64,000 nt of DNA, from positions 186,001 to 250,000 of the forward strand of contig JAWKYB010000005.1 of NCBI GenBank assembly GCA_041396705.1. The letters are read 5' to 3'. This document shows positions 1 to 9,550 of the stretch, in pieces. The notes below the pieces were generated by a model. The model did not search any database and had not been told where the DNA came from. It saw only the letters and a list, made by a program, of their open reading frames with translations. The stretch is from Alphaproteobacteria bacterium. Its GTDB lineage: Bacteria > Pseudomonadota > Alphaproteobacteria > CALKHQ01. Positions within the stretch are counted from its first letter, which is position 1; every line of letters starts with the position of its first letter. The position numbers were made by a program, and so were the translations under genes.

Positions 1-80
1 TCGGCGATCCAGCGCTTGATCTCGGAACGCTCCGGGGCCGGCGAGCGGGCGAAGGCGGCGGACAGGCGCAAGGGAATCAT
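1..80 (-). CDS. Partial unknown protein (N-terminus only)
   Basis: An open frame starts at an ATG (80..78) and runs off the window edge, giving 26 residues beginning MIPLRLSAAFARSP. The start lies only three bases after the stop of the diguanylate cyclase upstream on the same strand, so it is probably translated by coupling from that message. No ribosome binding site is evident beyond that. Too little sequence is present to assign a family. Confidence 0.4.
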   Translation of the reverse strand, partial: MIPLRLSAAFARSPAPERSEIKRWIA

Positions 81-83
81 CGG

Positions 84-815
84 TCAGGCCGCAGTCTGTC
101 CGCGCTTGTGGCGGTACATCTTGGCATCGGCGGCGCGCAGCGCCTCGCCGACGTCGACGCCGGGCTCGATGGTGTGCCAGCCCCACGCGACCGAGACCCT
201 GACCTTGGTCTCGCCCATCAGGAAATGCTGCTCCTGCACCGCCTGCGCCAGCCGCTGGCCACGCGACGGGGCGTCGTCGGCATCGGTGTTGACCAGCAGC
301 ACGCCGAACTCGTCGCCGCCGAGCCGCCCGACCACATCGGTCGAGCGCACCTGGGTGCGCAGCGCGTCGGCGACCATGACCAGCGCCTTGTCGCCGGCGC
401 CGTGGCCGTGGGTGTCGTTGATCGTCTTCATCCCGTTGACGTCGAAGAACAGGATGCTGGACGGGGTGTCGTAGCGGTCGGCGTAGTCGGAGAAGCGGGT
501 GACCTCGCGCACGAATGCGCGCCGGTTGAACACCGCCGTCAGCGGGTCCTCGTCGGCCAGCCGCTCCAGTTCCTCCAGCCGCTTGTCGCGGCGGTGCAGC
601 TCGTCGCGCAGCCGGCCGACCTCGGCCATCAGCGTCAGGATCGCCTGCTGCACCCGCGGGGTCAGCTCGGATTCCGGAATCCCGGCGATCGCGATGTCGG
701 TCGAGGTTCGCGCAACCGACGCGGCCGCACTGTCGCCGGCCGCGGCCTTGCCGCCGCCGGTCTGGCGCTGCTGATAGGCACGAATGCCGTTGCTGCGGGG
801 CCCCTCAATGCGCAC
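84..815 (-). CDS. GGDEF diguanylate cyclase
   Basis: A soluble protein of about 243 residues ending in a complete GGDEF domain, which makes cyclic di-GMP from two GTP. The substrate motif DVNGMKTINDTHGHGAGD and the catalytic RLGGDEFGVLL are intact. RSTD lies five residues before GGDEF, the spacing of the allosteric product-inhibition site (RxxD). A charged stretch rich in Leu, Arg and Glu just before the domain looks like a short coiled-coil dimerisation stalk. There is no sensor domain or membrane segment. The start is uncertain: the GTG at 815 avoids an unlikely cysteine/arginine-rich extension that continues to 1016. It is divergent from purE. Confidence 0.85.
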   Translation of the reverse strand: MRIEGPRSNGIRAYQQRQTGGGKAAAGDSAAASVARTSTDIAIAGIPESELTPRVQQAILTLMAEVGRLRDELHRRDKRLEELERLADEDPLTAVFNRRAFVREVTRFSDYADRYDTPSSILFFDVNGMKTINDTHGHGAGDKALVMVADALRTQVRSTDVVGRLGGDEFGVLLVNTDADDAPSRGQRLAQAVQEQHFLMGETKVRVSVAWGWHTIEPGVDVGEALRAADAKMYRHKRGQTAA

Positions 816-1021
816 TGCCGATGCCCTACCTGTGCCTTCCCACGATAACGAGGGATCCGTGGCCACGGATCTCGATGCATCCTGCAATCGATGGTGGCAC
901 CCTAGCAGCCAGCGGTTACGAAAGTGCTGACAAGCGCACGCCGATGCCACGGCTTGCGTCGGCCAGGCGAAGCGCGTAAAGGCGCGGGCAGGGGCGCAGC
1001 GGGCGAAGGGGGACAACGACG

Positions 1022-1522
1022 GTGCCGGCCGGGGAAGCGACGCCGCAAGTCGGCGTGATCATGGGCAGCCAGTCGGACTGGGCGACGATGGCCGAGGCGG
1101 CCGGCGCGCTCGAGGCGCTCGGCGTCGCGCACGAGGTGCGGATCGTCTCCGCCCACCGCACGCCGGCCCGCATGGTCGACTATGCCCGCACCGCGCGCGA
1201 CCGCGGCCTGAAGGTGATCGTTGCCGGCGCCGGCGGCGCCGCCCACCTGCCCGGCATGGTGGCGGCGATGACGCCGCTGCCGGTGCTGGGCGTGCCGGTG
1301 CAGAGCAAGGCGCTGAGCGGGCTCGACAGCCTGCTGTCGATCGTGCAGATGCCGGCCGGCGTGCCTGTGGGCACACTGGCGATCGGCACCGCCGGCGCCC
1401 GCAATGCCGGCCTGCTCGCCGCCGCCATCGTCGCGCTGGGCGATCCCGGCGTCGCCGCCGCGCTCGACGCCTATCGCGCGCGCCAGACCGAGGCCGTCGC
1501 CGACGCGCCGGAGCGGTCGTGA
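1022..1522 (+). CDS. purE: N5-carboxyaminoimidazole ribonucleotide mutase
   Basis: PurE class I converts N5-CAIR to CAIR in purine biosynthesis. The 166-residue length fits the family. Visible signatures are GVIMGSQSDWATM near the N-terminus (phosphate-binding loop), SAHRTP (catalytic His) and the GAGGAAHLPGMVAA loop. It starts with GTG at 1022. The stop overlaps the start of purK (TGATG), the usual purEK coupling, so the two enzymes that convert AIR to CAIR are co-translated. Confidence 0.95.
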   Translation: MPAGEATPQVGVIMGSQSDWATMAEAAGALEALGVAHEVRIVSAHRTPARMVDYARTARDRGLKVIVAGAGGAAHLPGMVAAMTPLPVLGVPVQSKALSGLDSLLSIVQMPAGVPVGTLAIGTAGARNAGLLAAAIVALGDPGVAAALDAYRARQTEAVADAPERS

Positions 1523-2615
1523 TGGCGGTCGCGATCCCGCCCGGCGCCACCATCGGCATCCTCGGCAACGGCCAGCTCGGCCGGATGACGGCGCTGGCCG
1601 CGGCGCAGCTCGGCTATCGCAGTCACGTGTTCGGGCCGGAGGCCAGAGCCCGGCCGAGCAGGTCGCCCACCGCGCCACCGTTGCCGCCTATGACGACATG
1701 GCCGCGCTCGACCGCTTCGCCGAGGCGGTCGACGTGATCACCTTCGAATTCGAGAACATCCCGCACGACACGGTGGCGCGGCTGGCCGCACACCGGCCGG
1801 TGCGGCCGACCGGCCGGGTGCTGGCCATCGCCCAGGACCGGCTGCGCGAGAAGCGCTTCCTCAACGACGAGGTGCCGGATCCGCTGGTCCGCACCACCGC
1901 CTTCCACGAGGCCGACAGCTTCGAGGAGTTCCGCCAGGCGGTCTATGCCTTCGACGTCGACGCGATCGTCAAGACCACCCGCTTCGGCTACGACGGCAAG
2001 GGCCAGGTCAGGATCACGCCCGCGACCGACCTGGCCGAGGCCTGGCGCGGCTTCGGCGGCGAGAAGGCCATCGTCGAGGCCTATGTGCCGTTCGAGCGGG
2101 AAATCTCGGTGATCGTCGCGCGCGGCCTCGACGGCGGCATGGTCAGCTACGACCCGGTCGAGAACCAGCACCGCAACCATATCCTGCACCGCACCATGGC
2201 GCCGGCGCCGATCGACGGCGCACTGGCCACCGATGCGCGGATCGTCGCCGAGCTGATCGCGGTGGCGCTGGACCTGACCGGGCTGCTGGCCGTGGAGATG
2301 TTCGTCACCCACCACGGCGAGATCCTGGTCAACGAGCTGGCGCCGCGGCCGCACAATTCCGGCCACTGGACCATCGACGCCTGCGTGACCAGCCAGTTCG
2401 AGCAGTTCGTGCGCGCCGTCTGCGGCCTGCCGCTGGGCTCGGCCGAGCGTCACCACGACGCCGAGATGGTCAACCTGCTCGGCGACGAGGTCGACGCCTG
2501 GCACGACATCCTGTCCGACCCGCATGCCCGGCTGCACCTCTACGGCAAGGCCGATGCCCGGCCCGGCCGCAAGATGGGCCATGTCACCCGGCTGCGCCCG
2601 CTCAGCCGCCAGTGA
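1522..2615 (+). pseudogene. purK: N5-carboxyaminoimidazole ribonucleotide synthase, frameshifted
   Basis: PurK is the ATP-grasp enzyme that carboxylates AIR with bicarbonate and ATP, feeding PurE. The N-terminal GILGNGQLGRM motif lies in the frame starting at ATG 1522. After HVFGPEA (about 1640) the homologous sequence (SPAEQVAHRATVAAYDD and all the ATP-grasp body, including FEFENIP and NELAPRPHNSGHWT) continues in another frame to the stop at 2615. A single missing base near 1643-1646 explains this; restoring it gives about 364 residues, normal for PurK. The body shows no other damage, so either a sequencing/assembly error or a very recent mutation is likely. Loss would be expected to impair purine synthesis. 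Confidence 0.85.
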
Positions 2616-2708
2616 GGGTGCGCCGCCGGAGCTTGATCCGGCGCCCGCCGGCCGTCACCATGGCCGCCGCCGCGAACCGCAACGAAGAATGTGGGGCCTC
2701 CGCTCGCC

Positions 2709-3017
2709 ATGCCGCCGACCAAGCTGAGGGCAATCGTGCCCGCCGTCCTGTTCCAGATCCTGTTCACCGGGGTGCTCTACTTCATGTGCTTCAACCTGCT
2801 GGAGCGCATGAGTCCGCCGCCGCTGTTCACCGCGTTTTTCCTGGGTATCGCATCGCTGATGATGGTCATGTCGGTGCGCGGCACCACCGGCCAGATCGTG
2901 CGCCGCCTGCAGCCGTCTGAGCCCCGGCTGTGGATCGGCATCGGCACCGCCGTCGGCGTGATTCTGATGCTGCCGATCCTGCAGCAACTGGCCTTCGGCG
3001 ACGGCCCCGGCCGCTGA
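2709..3017 (+). CDS. Small membrane protein, unknown function
   Basis: A 102-residue protein with three predicted membrane helices: about residues 6-29, 35-52 and 75-95. Short charged segments lie between them, including GTTGQIVRRLQPSEPR. I do not recognise a family. The start is taken as the ATG at 2709; an in-frame GTG at 2691 would add six residues. It sits 90 bases after purK on the same strand and converges with leucine dehydrogenase 17 bases later. Lack of cysteines in pairs or conserved charged motifs gives no functional clue. Confidence 0.6.
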   Translation: MPPTKLRAIVPAVLFQILFTGVLYFMCFNLLERMSPPPLFTAFFLGIASLMMVMSVRGTTGQIVRRLQPSEPRLWIGIGTAVGVILMLPILQQLAFGDGPGR

Positions 3018-3033
3018 GCGGCCGCCGGCGCCG

Positions 3034-4140
3034 CTACCGCCAGCGCCGCAGCGCCATCGCCTCGCGCACCCGCGCGCCGGCGAGGGCGACGGCCGCATCG
3101 CGCGGTGCGGTGGCGTCCGCCCGGGCGCGCTCGAGCACGTCGCGGGTGTTGCGGCCGACCTGTCGGCGATCTCGGCGAAGGCCGCGGCCTCGCTGCCGCC
3201 GCGATACTCCACCGCGGCGCAGATCACGCCGCCGGCATTGGCGACGAAGTCGGGCACCGAGACGATCCCGCGCGCGTGCATGATCCGCTCCGCCGCCGCG
3301 GTGGCGGGAATGTTGGCGCCCTGCAGCACCAGCCGCGCCTTCAGCAGGCCGACATTGTCCTCGCGCAGCACGTCCGGCCGCGCCGCCGGGATCCAGATGT
3401 CGCAGTCGGCGCCGACCATGTCGGCCGGCTTGCCTTTCGCCGGCGCATCGACGTCGACGACGCTGCCGCCCCTGGCCCTTGGCCGCGTCCAGCGCGTCGA
3501 GGTCGAGGTCCGGCGGGATCGGCGACCATGCCGCGCGAATCCGCCGCCGCGACCAGCACGCAGCCCTTGCCGGCGAGAAAGCGCGCCGCATGGCGGCCGA
3601 CCGCGCCATAGCCCTCCACAGCGACCCGCGCGCCGGCGAGGTCGACGCCGGCGAACAGGCTGGCCGCCTCCGCCGCGACGGCGAGGCCGTAGCCGGTGGC
3701 GCCGATCTCGTCGAGCGGATGCCGCCCAGGGCGCGCGGCAACCCGACCGCGCGCCCGATCTCGTCGTGGACCTGCGCCATCGCGGTCTCGTCGGTACCCA
3801 TGTCCGGCCCCGGAATGTAGTCGGCGATGTCGCGGATCGCGCAGGCGAAGGCGCGCACCAACAGTTCCTTGTGCGCGGGCGGCATCGCCGGGTCGGCGAA
3901 GATCACCGATTTTGCGCCGCCGTGGCGCAGCCCGGCCGCGGCGTTCTTCAGCGTCATCGCCCGCGCCAGCCGCGCGCATTCCTGCAGGCTCACGTCCGGC
4001 GCCATCCGCGTGCCGCCGATCGCCGGCCCGGCGGCCACGTTGTCGACCACCACGATGGCGCGCAGGCCGACATGCGGGCGGTGGATGTGCAGCGTCAGGC
4101 CGGGCCCGAGGTCGTCGGCATGTTCGAACGGGTCGTGCAT
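3034..4140 (-). pseudogene. Leucine (Glu/Leu/Phe/Val) dehydrogenase with four frameshifts
   Basis: This NAD-dependent enzyme deaminates branched-chain amino acids to 2-oxoacids, the substrates of the adjacent dehydrogenase complex. Family motifs are clear but scattered over three frames: GGTRMAPDV, RHGGAKSVI (catalytic Lys), GPDMGTDE, VEGYGAVGRHAA (NAD fold), DIWIPAARPDVL and VANAGGVICAAVEY. Frame changes fall near 3717 (base missing), 3512 and 3470 (base extra) and 3160 (base missing). They sum to zero, and the corrected length is about 368 residues, typical of the family. The start ATG at 4140 follows an AGGA box and lies 25 bases after the E2 stop. As written it cannot make an intact enzyme. 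Confidence 0.8.
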
Positions 4141-4165
4141 CGCGGCGGTCCTTTCGCGGTCGAAG

Positions 4166-5264
4166 TCAATCGGGCGCTTCCAGCGACGCCCGCACGGCGG
4201 CGAGGAAGCGCGCCGCCTCGCCGCCGCTGACCACCGCGATGGTCGAAGGTCAGCGACAGCGGCAGCGTGCGGGCGACCGCGACAGTGCCGTCGACAGCGA
4301 CCGGCTCGTCGGCGATGCGCCCGGCGCCCAGGATCGCCACCTGCGGCGGCACCACCACCAGGCTGGCATAGCGCCCGCCGAGCATGCCGAAGTTGGACAG
4401 CGTGATGGTGGCGCCGACCAGCGCCGCGGGCGGCAGCGTGCGCGCTGCCGCAGCCTCGCCGCGCCGCGTCGATCCGGCGGCGCAGCGCCGCGTCGTCCAG
4501 CGGCTGCAGGTCGGTCAGGACCGGCACCAGCAGGCCCGCCGGGGTGTCGACGGCCAGCCCCAGCGCCACCTCGGCATGGCGCAGCACCGTGCCCGGGCCG
4601 GGTCGTACCAGGCATTCAGCGCGCTCGGCGGCGCAGCCGGCCAGCACGGCGCGCACCAGCCGCACGCTCGGATCGGTCCCCGCCGGCCAGGCGGCGATCA
4701 CCACCCGGTCGCTGACCGTCGCCGGCACCACGCCCTGCCCGGCCCGCGTCATCGCCGCGGCCATCGCCCGCCTTACGCCGCGCAGGGTGCGCCGCCGGCG
4801 ACCGCAGGCGTGGCGCCAGGCGCGCGCTCGACATCGGCGATCGTCACCGCGCCGGCCGGACCGCTGCCGGCGAGCGCGGCGAGGTCGACGCCCAGCGCCT
4901 GCGCGCGGCGTCGCACCGCCGGCGCCGCCTCGCACGGCGGCCCGCTCCGGCCGGTGCGGCGGTGCGGGTTCGGGCGCCGGCGGCGCGGCTGCGGCAGCTC
5001 GCCGACCACGGTCTCGGACAGGGCACCGGCGCCCTCGCCGAAGCTGACCAGCGGCGCGCCGACCGCCACCGTCGCGCCCGGCTCGCCATGCAGCGCGGCC
5101 ACCGTGCCCGACTGCGGCGACGGGATCTCGACCACCGCCTTGGCGGTCTCGACCGAGACCAGCGGCTGGTCGGCGACCACATGGTCGCCGACGGCGACGT
5201 GCCACGCGACGATCTCGGCCTCCTGCAGGCCTTCGCCGAGGTCGGGCAGGCGGAACACACTCAT
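4166..5264 (-). pseudogene. Branched-chain 2-oxoacid dehydrogenase E2 (lipoyl acyltransferase), frameshifted
   Basis: E2 carries lipoate and transfers the acyl group to CoA. The N-terminal lipoyl domain begins FRLPDLGEGLQEAEI, with the lipoylated lysine in VSVETAKAVVEIPSP. A peripheral subunit-binding domain follows (APAVRRRAQALGVDL). The acyltransferase domain is broken over frames: RGVRRAMAAAMTRAGQGVVP, then GGRYASLVVVPPQVAILG, then GEAARFLAAVRASLEAPD. Frame changes lie near 4788 (base missing), 4464 and 4234 (base extra); the proline-rich linker near 4930-4980 could hide another compensating pair. The active-site region reads FDHR then V-V-S-G, with Ser where DHxxxDG normally has Asp, but this is right at a frameshift. 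The start ATG overlaps the E1 beta stop by ATGA. Confidence 0.8.
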
Positions 5265-6241
5265 GCGAAAGCAAGGCATTCGCGCGCCGCCGCCACGATG
5301 CGTGGCACCGACGGCTTGGCGAGATGCTCCAGCCGCGGCAGCGGCATCACCGTGTCCCAGCCGGCGACGCGGCGTACCGGCGCCAGCAGCGACAGCAATG
5401 CGTGCTCGGCGACGCGGGCGGCGACCTCGGCGCCGAAGCCGCCGGTCAGCGCCGCCTCGTGCACGATCACGCAGCGGCCGGTCCTGCCGACCGAGGCGAC
5501 GACGTCGCGATGGTCGAACGGCGTCAGGCAGGCGAGGTCGATCACCTCCGCCTCCGCGCCCTCTGCCGCCAGCGCGTCGGCCGCGGCCAGCGCTTCCAGC
5601 ACCGAGGCGCCCCAGGTCACCAGGGTGATGTCGCCGCCCTCGCGCAGCACGAAGCCGCGGTCCAGCGGCAGCGCCACGCCGTCGTCCGCCACCTCCTCCT
5701 TCACTGCGTGGTAGAGCCGCTTCGGCTCCAGGAACACCACCGGGTCGGGGTCGGCGATCGCTGCCAGCAGCAGGCCATAGGCCCGGCGCGGCGACGACGG
5801 GATCACCACGCGCAGGCCCGGGATGTGGGCGAACAGCGCCTCGGTGCTCTCCGAATGATGTTCCGGCGCATGGACGAAGCCGCCATAGGGCGCGCGCAGC
5901 ACCATCGGGCAGGCCAGTCGGCCGCGGGTGCGGTTGCGCAGCCGCGCCGCGTGATTGAGCATCTGGTCGACGGTGGAAAGCACGAAGCCCATGAACTGGA
6001 TCTCGGCCACCGGCTTCAGGCCCATCGCCGCGGCGCCGACCGACAGCCCGGCGATGGCGGTCTCGGCCAGCGGCGTGTCGCGCACCCGCAGCGGGCCGAA
6101 GCGCCGCAGCAGGCCGTCGGTGGCGCGGAACACGCCGCCGTCGACGCCGATGTCCTCGCCCAGCAGCACCACGTCCGGGTCGTCTGCCATTGCCCGGGCC
6201 AGCGCCAGGTTGACCGCGCCGAGCAGGTCGCACTCAGCCAT
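5261..6241 (-). CDS. Branched-chain 2-oxoacid dehydrogenase E1 beta subunit
   Basis: The beta subunit of the thiamine diphosphate-dependent E1 component, which pairs with E1 alpha to decarboxylate branched-chain 2-oxoacids. The 326-residue reading frame is intact. Diagnostic segments are LLGEDIGVDGGVF, RDTPLAETAIAGLSVGAA, GGFVHAPEHHSESTEALF, and the transketolase C-terminal part with LVTWGASVLEAL and GRCVIVHEAALTGGFGAE. The gene starts at ATG 6241, inside the last 8 bases of E1 alpha, and stops at the E2 start. It is the only gene of this operon without a frameshift. Confidence 0.9.
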   Translation of the reverse strand: MAECDLLGAVNLALARAMADDPDVVLLGEDIGVDGGVFRATDGLLRRFGPLRVRDTPLAETAIAGLSVGAAAMGLKPVAEIQFMGFVLSTVDQMLNHAARLRNRTRGRLACPMVLRAPYGGFVHAPEHHSESTEALFAHIPGLRVVIPSSPRRAYGLLLAAIADPDPVVFLEPKRLYHAVKEEVADDGVALPLDRGFVLREGGDITLVTWGASVLEALAAADALAAEGAEAEVIDLACLTPFDHRDVVASVGRTGRCVIVHEAALTGGFGAEVAARVAEHALLSLLAPVRRVAGWDTVMPLPRLEHLAKPSVPRIVAAARECLAFA

Positions 6242-7336
6242 TGCCCGCCTCCGCCACCGCGCGGCGCTGGTCGGCCAGCGCGTCCGGCAGCGCCGCGAAC
6301 AAAAGGTCGAAGATCGCCCCCGGCTCGGCCGGCGCGACCGCCAGGTAGCGCGCCACCGCCGCCTCGATCCGCGCCCGCGCCCGCTCCAGCGCGTCCTCCT
6401 CGTCGGCATCGCGCCACCAGCCGCGCGCCGCCAGGAACCGGCGCAGGCGGCCGACCGGTTCCTCCTTCCAGCGGGCGCTGACCTCGGCGTCGTCGCGATA
6501 GCGGCGGGCGTCGTCCGCCGTGGTGTGGTCGCTGAGGCGATAGGTCAGCGCCTCGATCAGCGTCGGCCCGCCGCCGTCGCGGGCACGCGCGATCGCCGAC
6601 GCCGCCACGTGATGCAGGGCGATGGCGTCGTTGCCGTCGACCTGCAAGCCGGGCACGCCGGCCGCGATCGCCTTCTGCGCCAGCGTCTCGGCCCGGCTCT
6701 GCGCGGCCCGCGGCACCGAGATCGCCCAGGCATTGTCGTTGATTACGAACACCACCGGCAGGTCCCAGGCGCCGGCGACGTTCAGCGCCTCGTAGAAGTC
6801 GCCCTTCGAGGTGGCGCCGTCGCCGCCGAACACCACCGCGACCCGCGCCTCGGCGCGCGTGCGGAAGGCCAGAGCGGCGCCGACCGCGTGCGGGAACTGG
6901 CTCGCCACCGGCACGCAGACCGGAAGTCGTGACGCGGCCCGGCGAAGTCGCATCCCCGCTCGTCGCCGCCCCAGTACAGCAGCAGCTCCTCGATCGCCAC
7001 GCCGCGCCACAGCTGGGCGCCGTGCTCGCGGAACGAGGGCACCAGCACGTCCTCCGGCCGCATCGCGGCGGCGACCGCGACCGCGACCGCCTCCTGCCCC
7101 AGCGCCGAGGCATAGGTGCCGAGCCGCCCGGTGCGCTGCAGCGCGACCGCCTTCTCGTCGAACGCCCGCGCCAGCACCATCGCCTCGTAGAGCGCGACGA
7201 CGGTGGCGCGGTCGGCGGCGAAGCCCGGCAGTTCCGCCACCGGCGCACCGTCGGTATCGACGAAGCGCCAGCGGTCGATGGCAAAGGCGGCGACCTGCGT
7301 CGTCGCGCCGCCGGCTTGCTTCGGCCCTTCGTCCAT
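6234..7336 (-). pseudogene. Branched-chain 2-oxoacid dehydrogenase E1 alpha subunit, frameshifted
   Basis: E1 alpha binds thiamine diphosphate and decarboxylates the 2-oxoacid. The first part (YEAMVLARAFDEKAVALQRTG, LGTYASALGQEA, SFREHGAQLWRG) is in one frame from ATG 7336, preceded by a GGCGGGA box. From about position 6922 the sequence continues in another frame with VASQFPHAVGAALA, the cofactor motif FGGDGATSKGDFYEALN ending near VINDNAWAIS, and SDHTTADD. One missing base near 6921-6925 accounts for it, and correction gives 367 residues, in the range of E1 alpha. No E3 gene is present nearby, so lipoamide dehydrogenase must come from elsewhere. Confidence 0.85.
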
Positions 7337-7437
7337 TCCCGCCGCTCCATCGTCCGTGCGCGCGCCGCGCCGGCAAGGCACGATGATCGGCCGCACGCCG
7401 GTCGCCGGCCTTGACCGCGGTCAATGGCGGCCCGGCC

Positions 7438-8442
7438 TCACATCTGCGGCACCACGATCGTCTTCACCGTCGCCACCGTGCCGTCGACCAGCGCGCGATA
7501 GGCATCGGGTACCGCGTCGAGCGGGACCGGCGCACTGGCCATCGCGCGCATGTCCTGCTGCAGCGCCGGCAGCAGCGGCAGCACCTCGGCCAGCTCGGTG
7601 CGGAACGAGGCGCAGCCGAGCCAGTCGATCTCGCCCTCGACGATGCGGTTGAGGTCGAGCGATGCGCGGCCGTGGAAGATGCCGACCGAGGCGACGCGGG
7701 CCGCCGGCGCCAGCTGGGCCAGCAGGGTGTCGGCGACCGCGCCGCTGCCGGTCGCCTCGATCGCGAAGGCCGGCGCCTCGCCGATCGCGCCGGCCAGGTC
7801 GGCAAGGTCGGCGGCCACGGCGCCGGTGGCGGCGGTGACCAGCGCCAGCCGCTCGCGATTGCGGTCGGCGATGTAGACCGGGCCATGGCCGCGCTGGCGC
7901 AACAGCAGCGCCGCCAGCGCGCCGATCGCGCCCGCGCCGGCGATGGCGACCGGCATGCCGGTCTCCGGTGCCAGCCGGTTCAGCGCGTGGGCGGCCACCG
8001 CCAGCGGCTCGGCCATCGCCGCCGCCGCGGCCGCAACCGGCACGTCCGCCAGCGCCAGCACCTGGCCGGCCGGCAGCCTGACCATGCCGGCGAAGCCGCC
8101 GTCGCAGACCTCGCCGACATAGCCGATGGCGGCGCACAGATGCGGCCGCCCGGCCCGGCAGCGGGCGCAGCCGCCGCAGCTGACCCGCGAATCCGCCACC
8201 ACCCGCTGGCCCTCGCGCAGGGCGGAACCCGGTCCGGCCGCCACCACGGTGCCGCAGAACTCGTGGCCGGGCACCGTGGGCAGGCGCGAGATCCACATGC
8301 CGGTGCGGAAGTTGTGCACGTCCGACCCGCAGATGCCCGCCGCGTCGACCCGCACCAGCACCTCGCCCGGGCCGGGGTCGCCCGGCGCCGCGATCTCCTC
8401 GACCCGCATGTCGCCGACGCCGTGCAGCCTGACCGCCTTCAC
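7438..8442 (-). CDS. Zinc-dependent alcohol dehydrogenase (MDR family)
   Basis: A 334-residue medium-chain dehydrogenase of the sorbitol/threonine dehydrogenase type. Catalytic zinc ligands are in GICGSDVHNF and GHEFCGTV; the structural zinc site is CGGCARCRAGRPHLC, all four Cys present. The Rossmann nucleotide motif is AIAGAGAIGALAALLL, followed by IADRN, where Asp in this position usually signals NAD. Substrate is unknown. The GTG start at 8442 gives VKAVRLHGVGD, the normal family N-terminus. It is 14 bases after the cyclase-family gene on the same strand and probably shares its message. Confidence 0.85.
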   Translation of the reverse strand: MKAVRLHGVGDMRVEEIAAPGDPGPGEVLVRVDAAGICGSDVHNFRTGMWISRLPTVPGHEFCGTVVAAGPGSALREGQRVVADSRVSCGGCARCRAGRPHLCAAIGYVGEVCDGGFAGMVRLPAGQVLALADVPVAAAAAAMAEPLAVAAHALNRLAPETGMPVAIAGAGAIGALAALLLRQRGHGPVYIADRNRERLALVTAATGAVAADLADLAGAIGEAPAFAIEATGSGAVADTLLAQLAPAARVASVGIFHGRASLDLNRIVEGEIDWLGCASFRTELAEVLPLLPALQQDMRAMASAPVPLDAVPDAYRALVDGTVATVKTIVVPQM

Positions 8443-8456
8443 CGCCGCGGCCCCGC

Positions 8457-9485
8457 TCAGACCGTGGCCACCGGCGTCGCCGGCGAGCCGAACGAGCCGG
8501 GCAGCCGGAGCGGCGGCGCGGTCAGCAGGAAGCGCCAGCGGTCGTTGGCGCGCAGCCAGCGCGCGAGCTCGGTCAGGTACCAGATCTCGCCCAGGTGGAT
8601 GCCGAGCTGGAACAGGCAGGTCTGGTGCAGCGGCAGCGCCGGATGGCGCCCCGTCTCCGTCCGTGCCGGGTAGGGATGGCCCTCGACCGCGAAGTTGTCG
8701 GCGATCAGCACCGCGATGCCGCTGTCCTCGATCCATTGCAGCAGGCGCCGGTCATAGCCGTCGAGGGCGGCGTGCGAGTTGTGCAGCATTTCCTGGCTGG
8801 GGTCGCCGCCCTGGTCGATCAGCGCCTGGCCGTAGCCGGTGTGCAGGCACAGCATGTCGCCGGACTCCACCGGCACGCCGTCGGCCTCCATCGCCCGCAT
8901 CAGGTCGTCATAGCCGACCAGGCGCCGCTCCGGGCCGTAGTGATGGAACAGGTCGACCAGCACGCCGCGGCCCTGCACGCAGGTTTCCGCCATCTTGTCG
9001 ATACCCAGCCGACGCGCGCCCGGCTCCGGCCCGTCCTGCGGCCCGATCACGTCGGAGCCGGCGCGGAAGCCGTTGTAGTAGACAGTCTCCTCGACCCCGT
9101 CGCCGTCGGCGTCGAAGCGGCGGCCCATGTGGCTGAGCGCGTCCCACTGGGTCGAGTATTGCGTGTAGAGGGTGACGTGGTCGTCGCAGGAGATGTCGAT
9201 CCAGCGCGGATCGATGGTCTCCATCGGGAAGTGCACCGTCGGCCGGCCCTCCGCGCCGCGGGCGGCGATGCCGCGTTTCGGCGGCAGGCGGTGCGGCACC
9301 AGGCGGTTGCCGCCGGGCAGGTCCAGCGGCAGGCTGAGGCAGAACGCCTTGCCGACCCGGACTTCGGCCACTGCGGCCAGGCGGCGCTCGTCGGTGATGA
9401 GGTTGAGCCGGCCGACCTCGTCGTCGGGGCCGAAGTCGCCCCAGTTTGAATGATCCGGCCGGTTGCGCCATCGCTGCTGCGCCAT
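8457..9485 (-). CDS. Cyclase family protein (kynurenine formamidase-like fold)
   Basis: A 342-residue member of the putative cyclase family (PF04199), metal-dependent hydrolases that include arylformamidase. The metal-binding surroundings are visible as TQWDALSHMGRRFDADG, resembling the HxGTHxD region with the first motif altered, and the following VLVDLFHHYGPE and LCLHTGYGQ segments. Proteins of this long subfamily are often found with oxidoreductases in aromatic or xenobiotic degradation loci. Its partners are a cupin (65 bases upstream) and a zinc alcohol dehydrogenase (14 bases downstream), so a small catabolic pathway is inferred. The substrate cannot be read from sequence. Confidence 0.8.
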   Translation of the reverse strand: MAQQRWRNRPDHSNWGDFGPDDEVGRLNLITDERRLAAVAEVRVGKAFCLSLPLDLPGGNRLVPHRLPPKRGIAARGAEGRPTVHFPMETIDPRWIDISCDDHVTLYTQYSTQWDALSHMGRRFDADGDGVEETVYYNGFRAGSDVIGPQDGPEPGARRLGIDKMAETCVQGRGVLVDLFHHYGPERRLVGYDDLMRAMEADGVPVESGDMLCLHTGYGQALIDQGGDPSQEMLHNSHAALDGYDRRLLQWIEDSGIAVLIADNFAVEGHPYPARTETGRHPALPLHQTCLFQLGIHLGEIWYLTELARWLRANDRWRFLLTAPPLRLPGSFGSPATPVATV

Positions 9486-9550
9486 CTGGTCCCCCTCGCT
9501 TCGCTGCAGCGCAGGGTTATAGCAGGGCCGCGCCGCGCTGGCTGCCCGCG

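Noticed and set aside
816..1016. Upstream extension of the diguanylate cyclase
   Set aside because: Cys/Arg-rich translation with no family resemblance; overlaps what should be the purE promoter.
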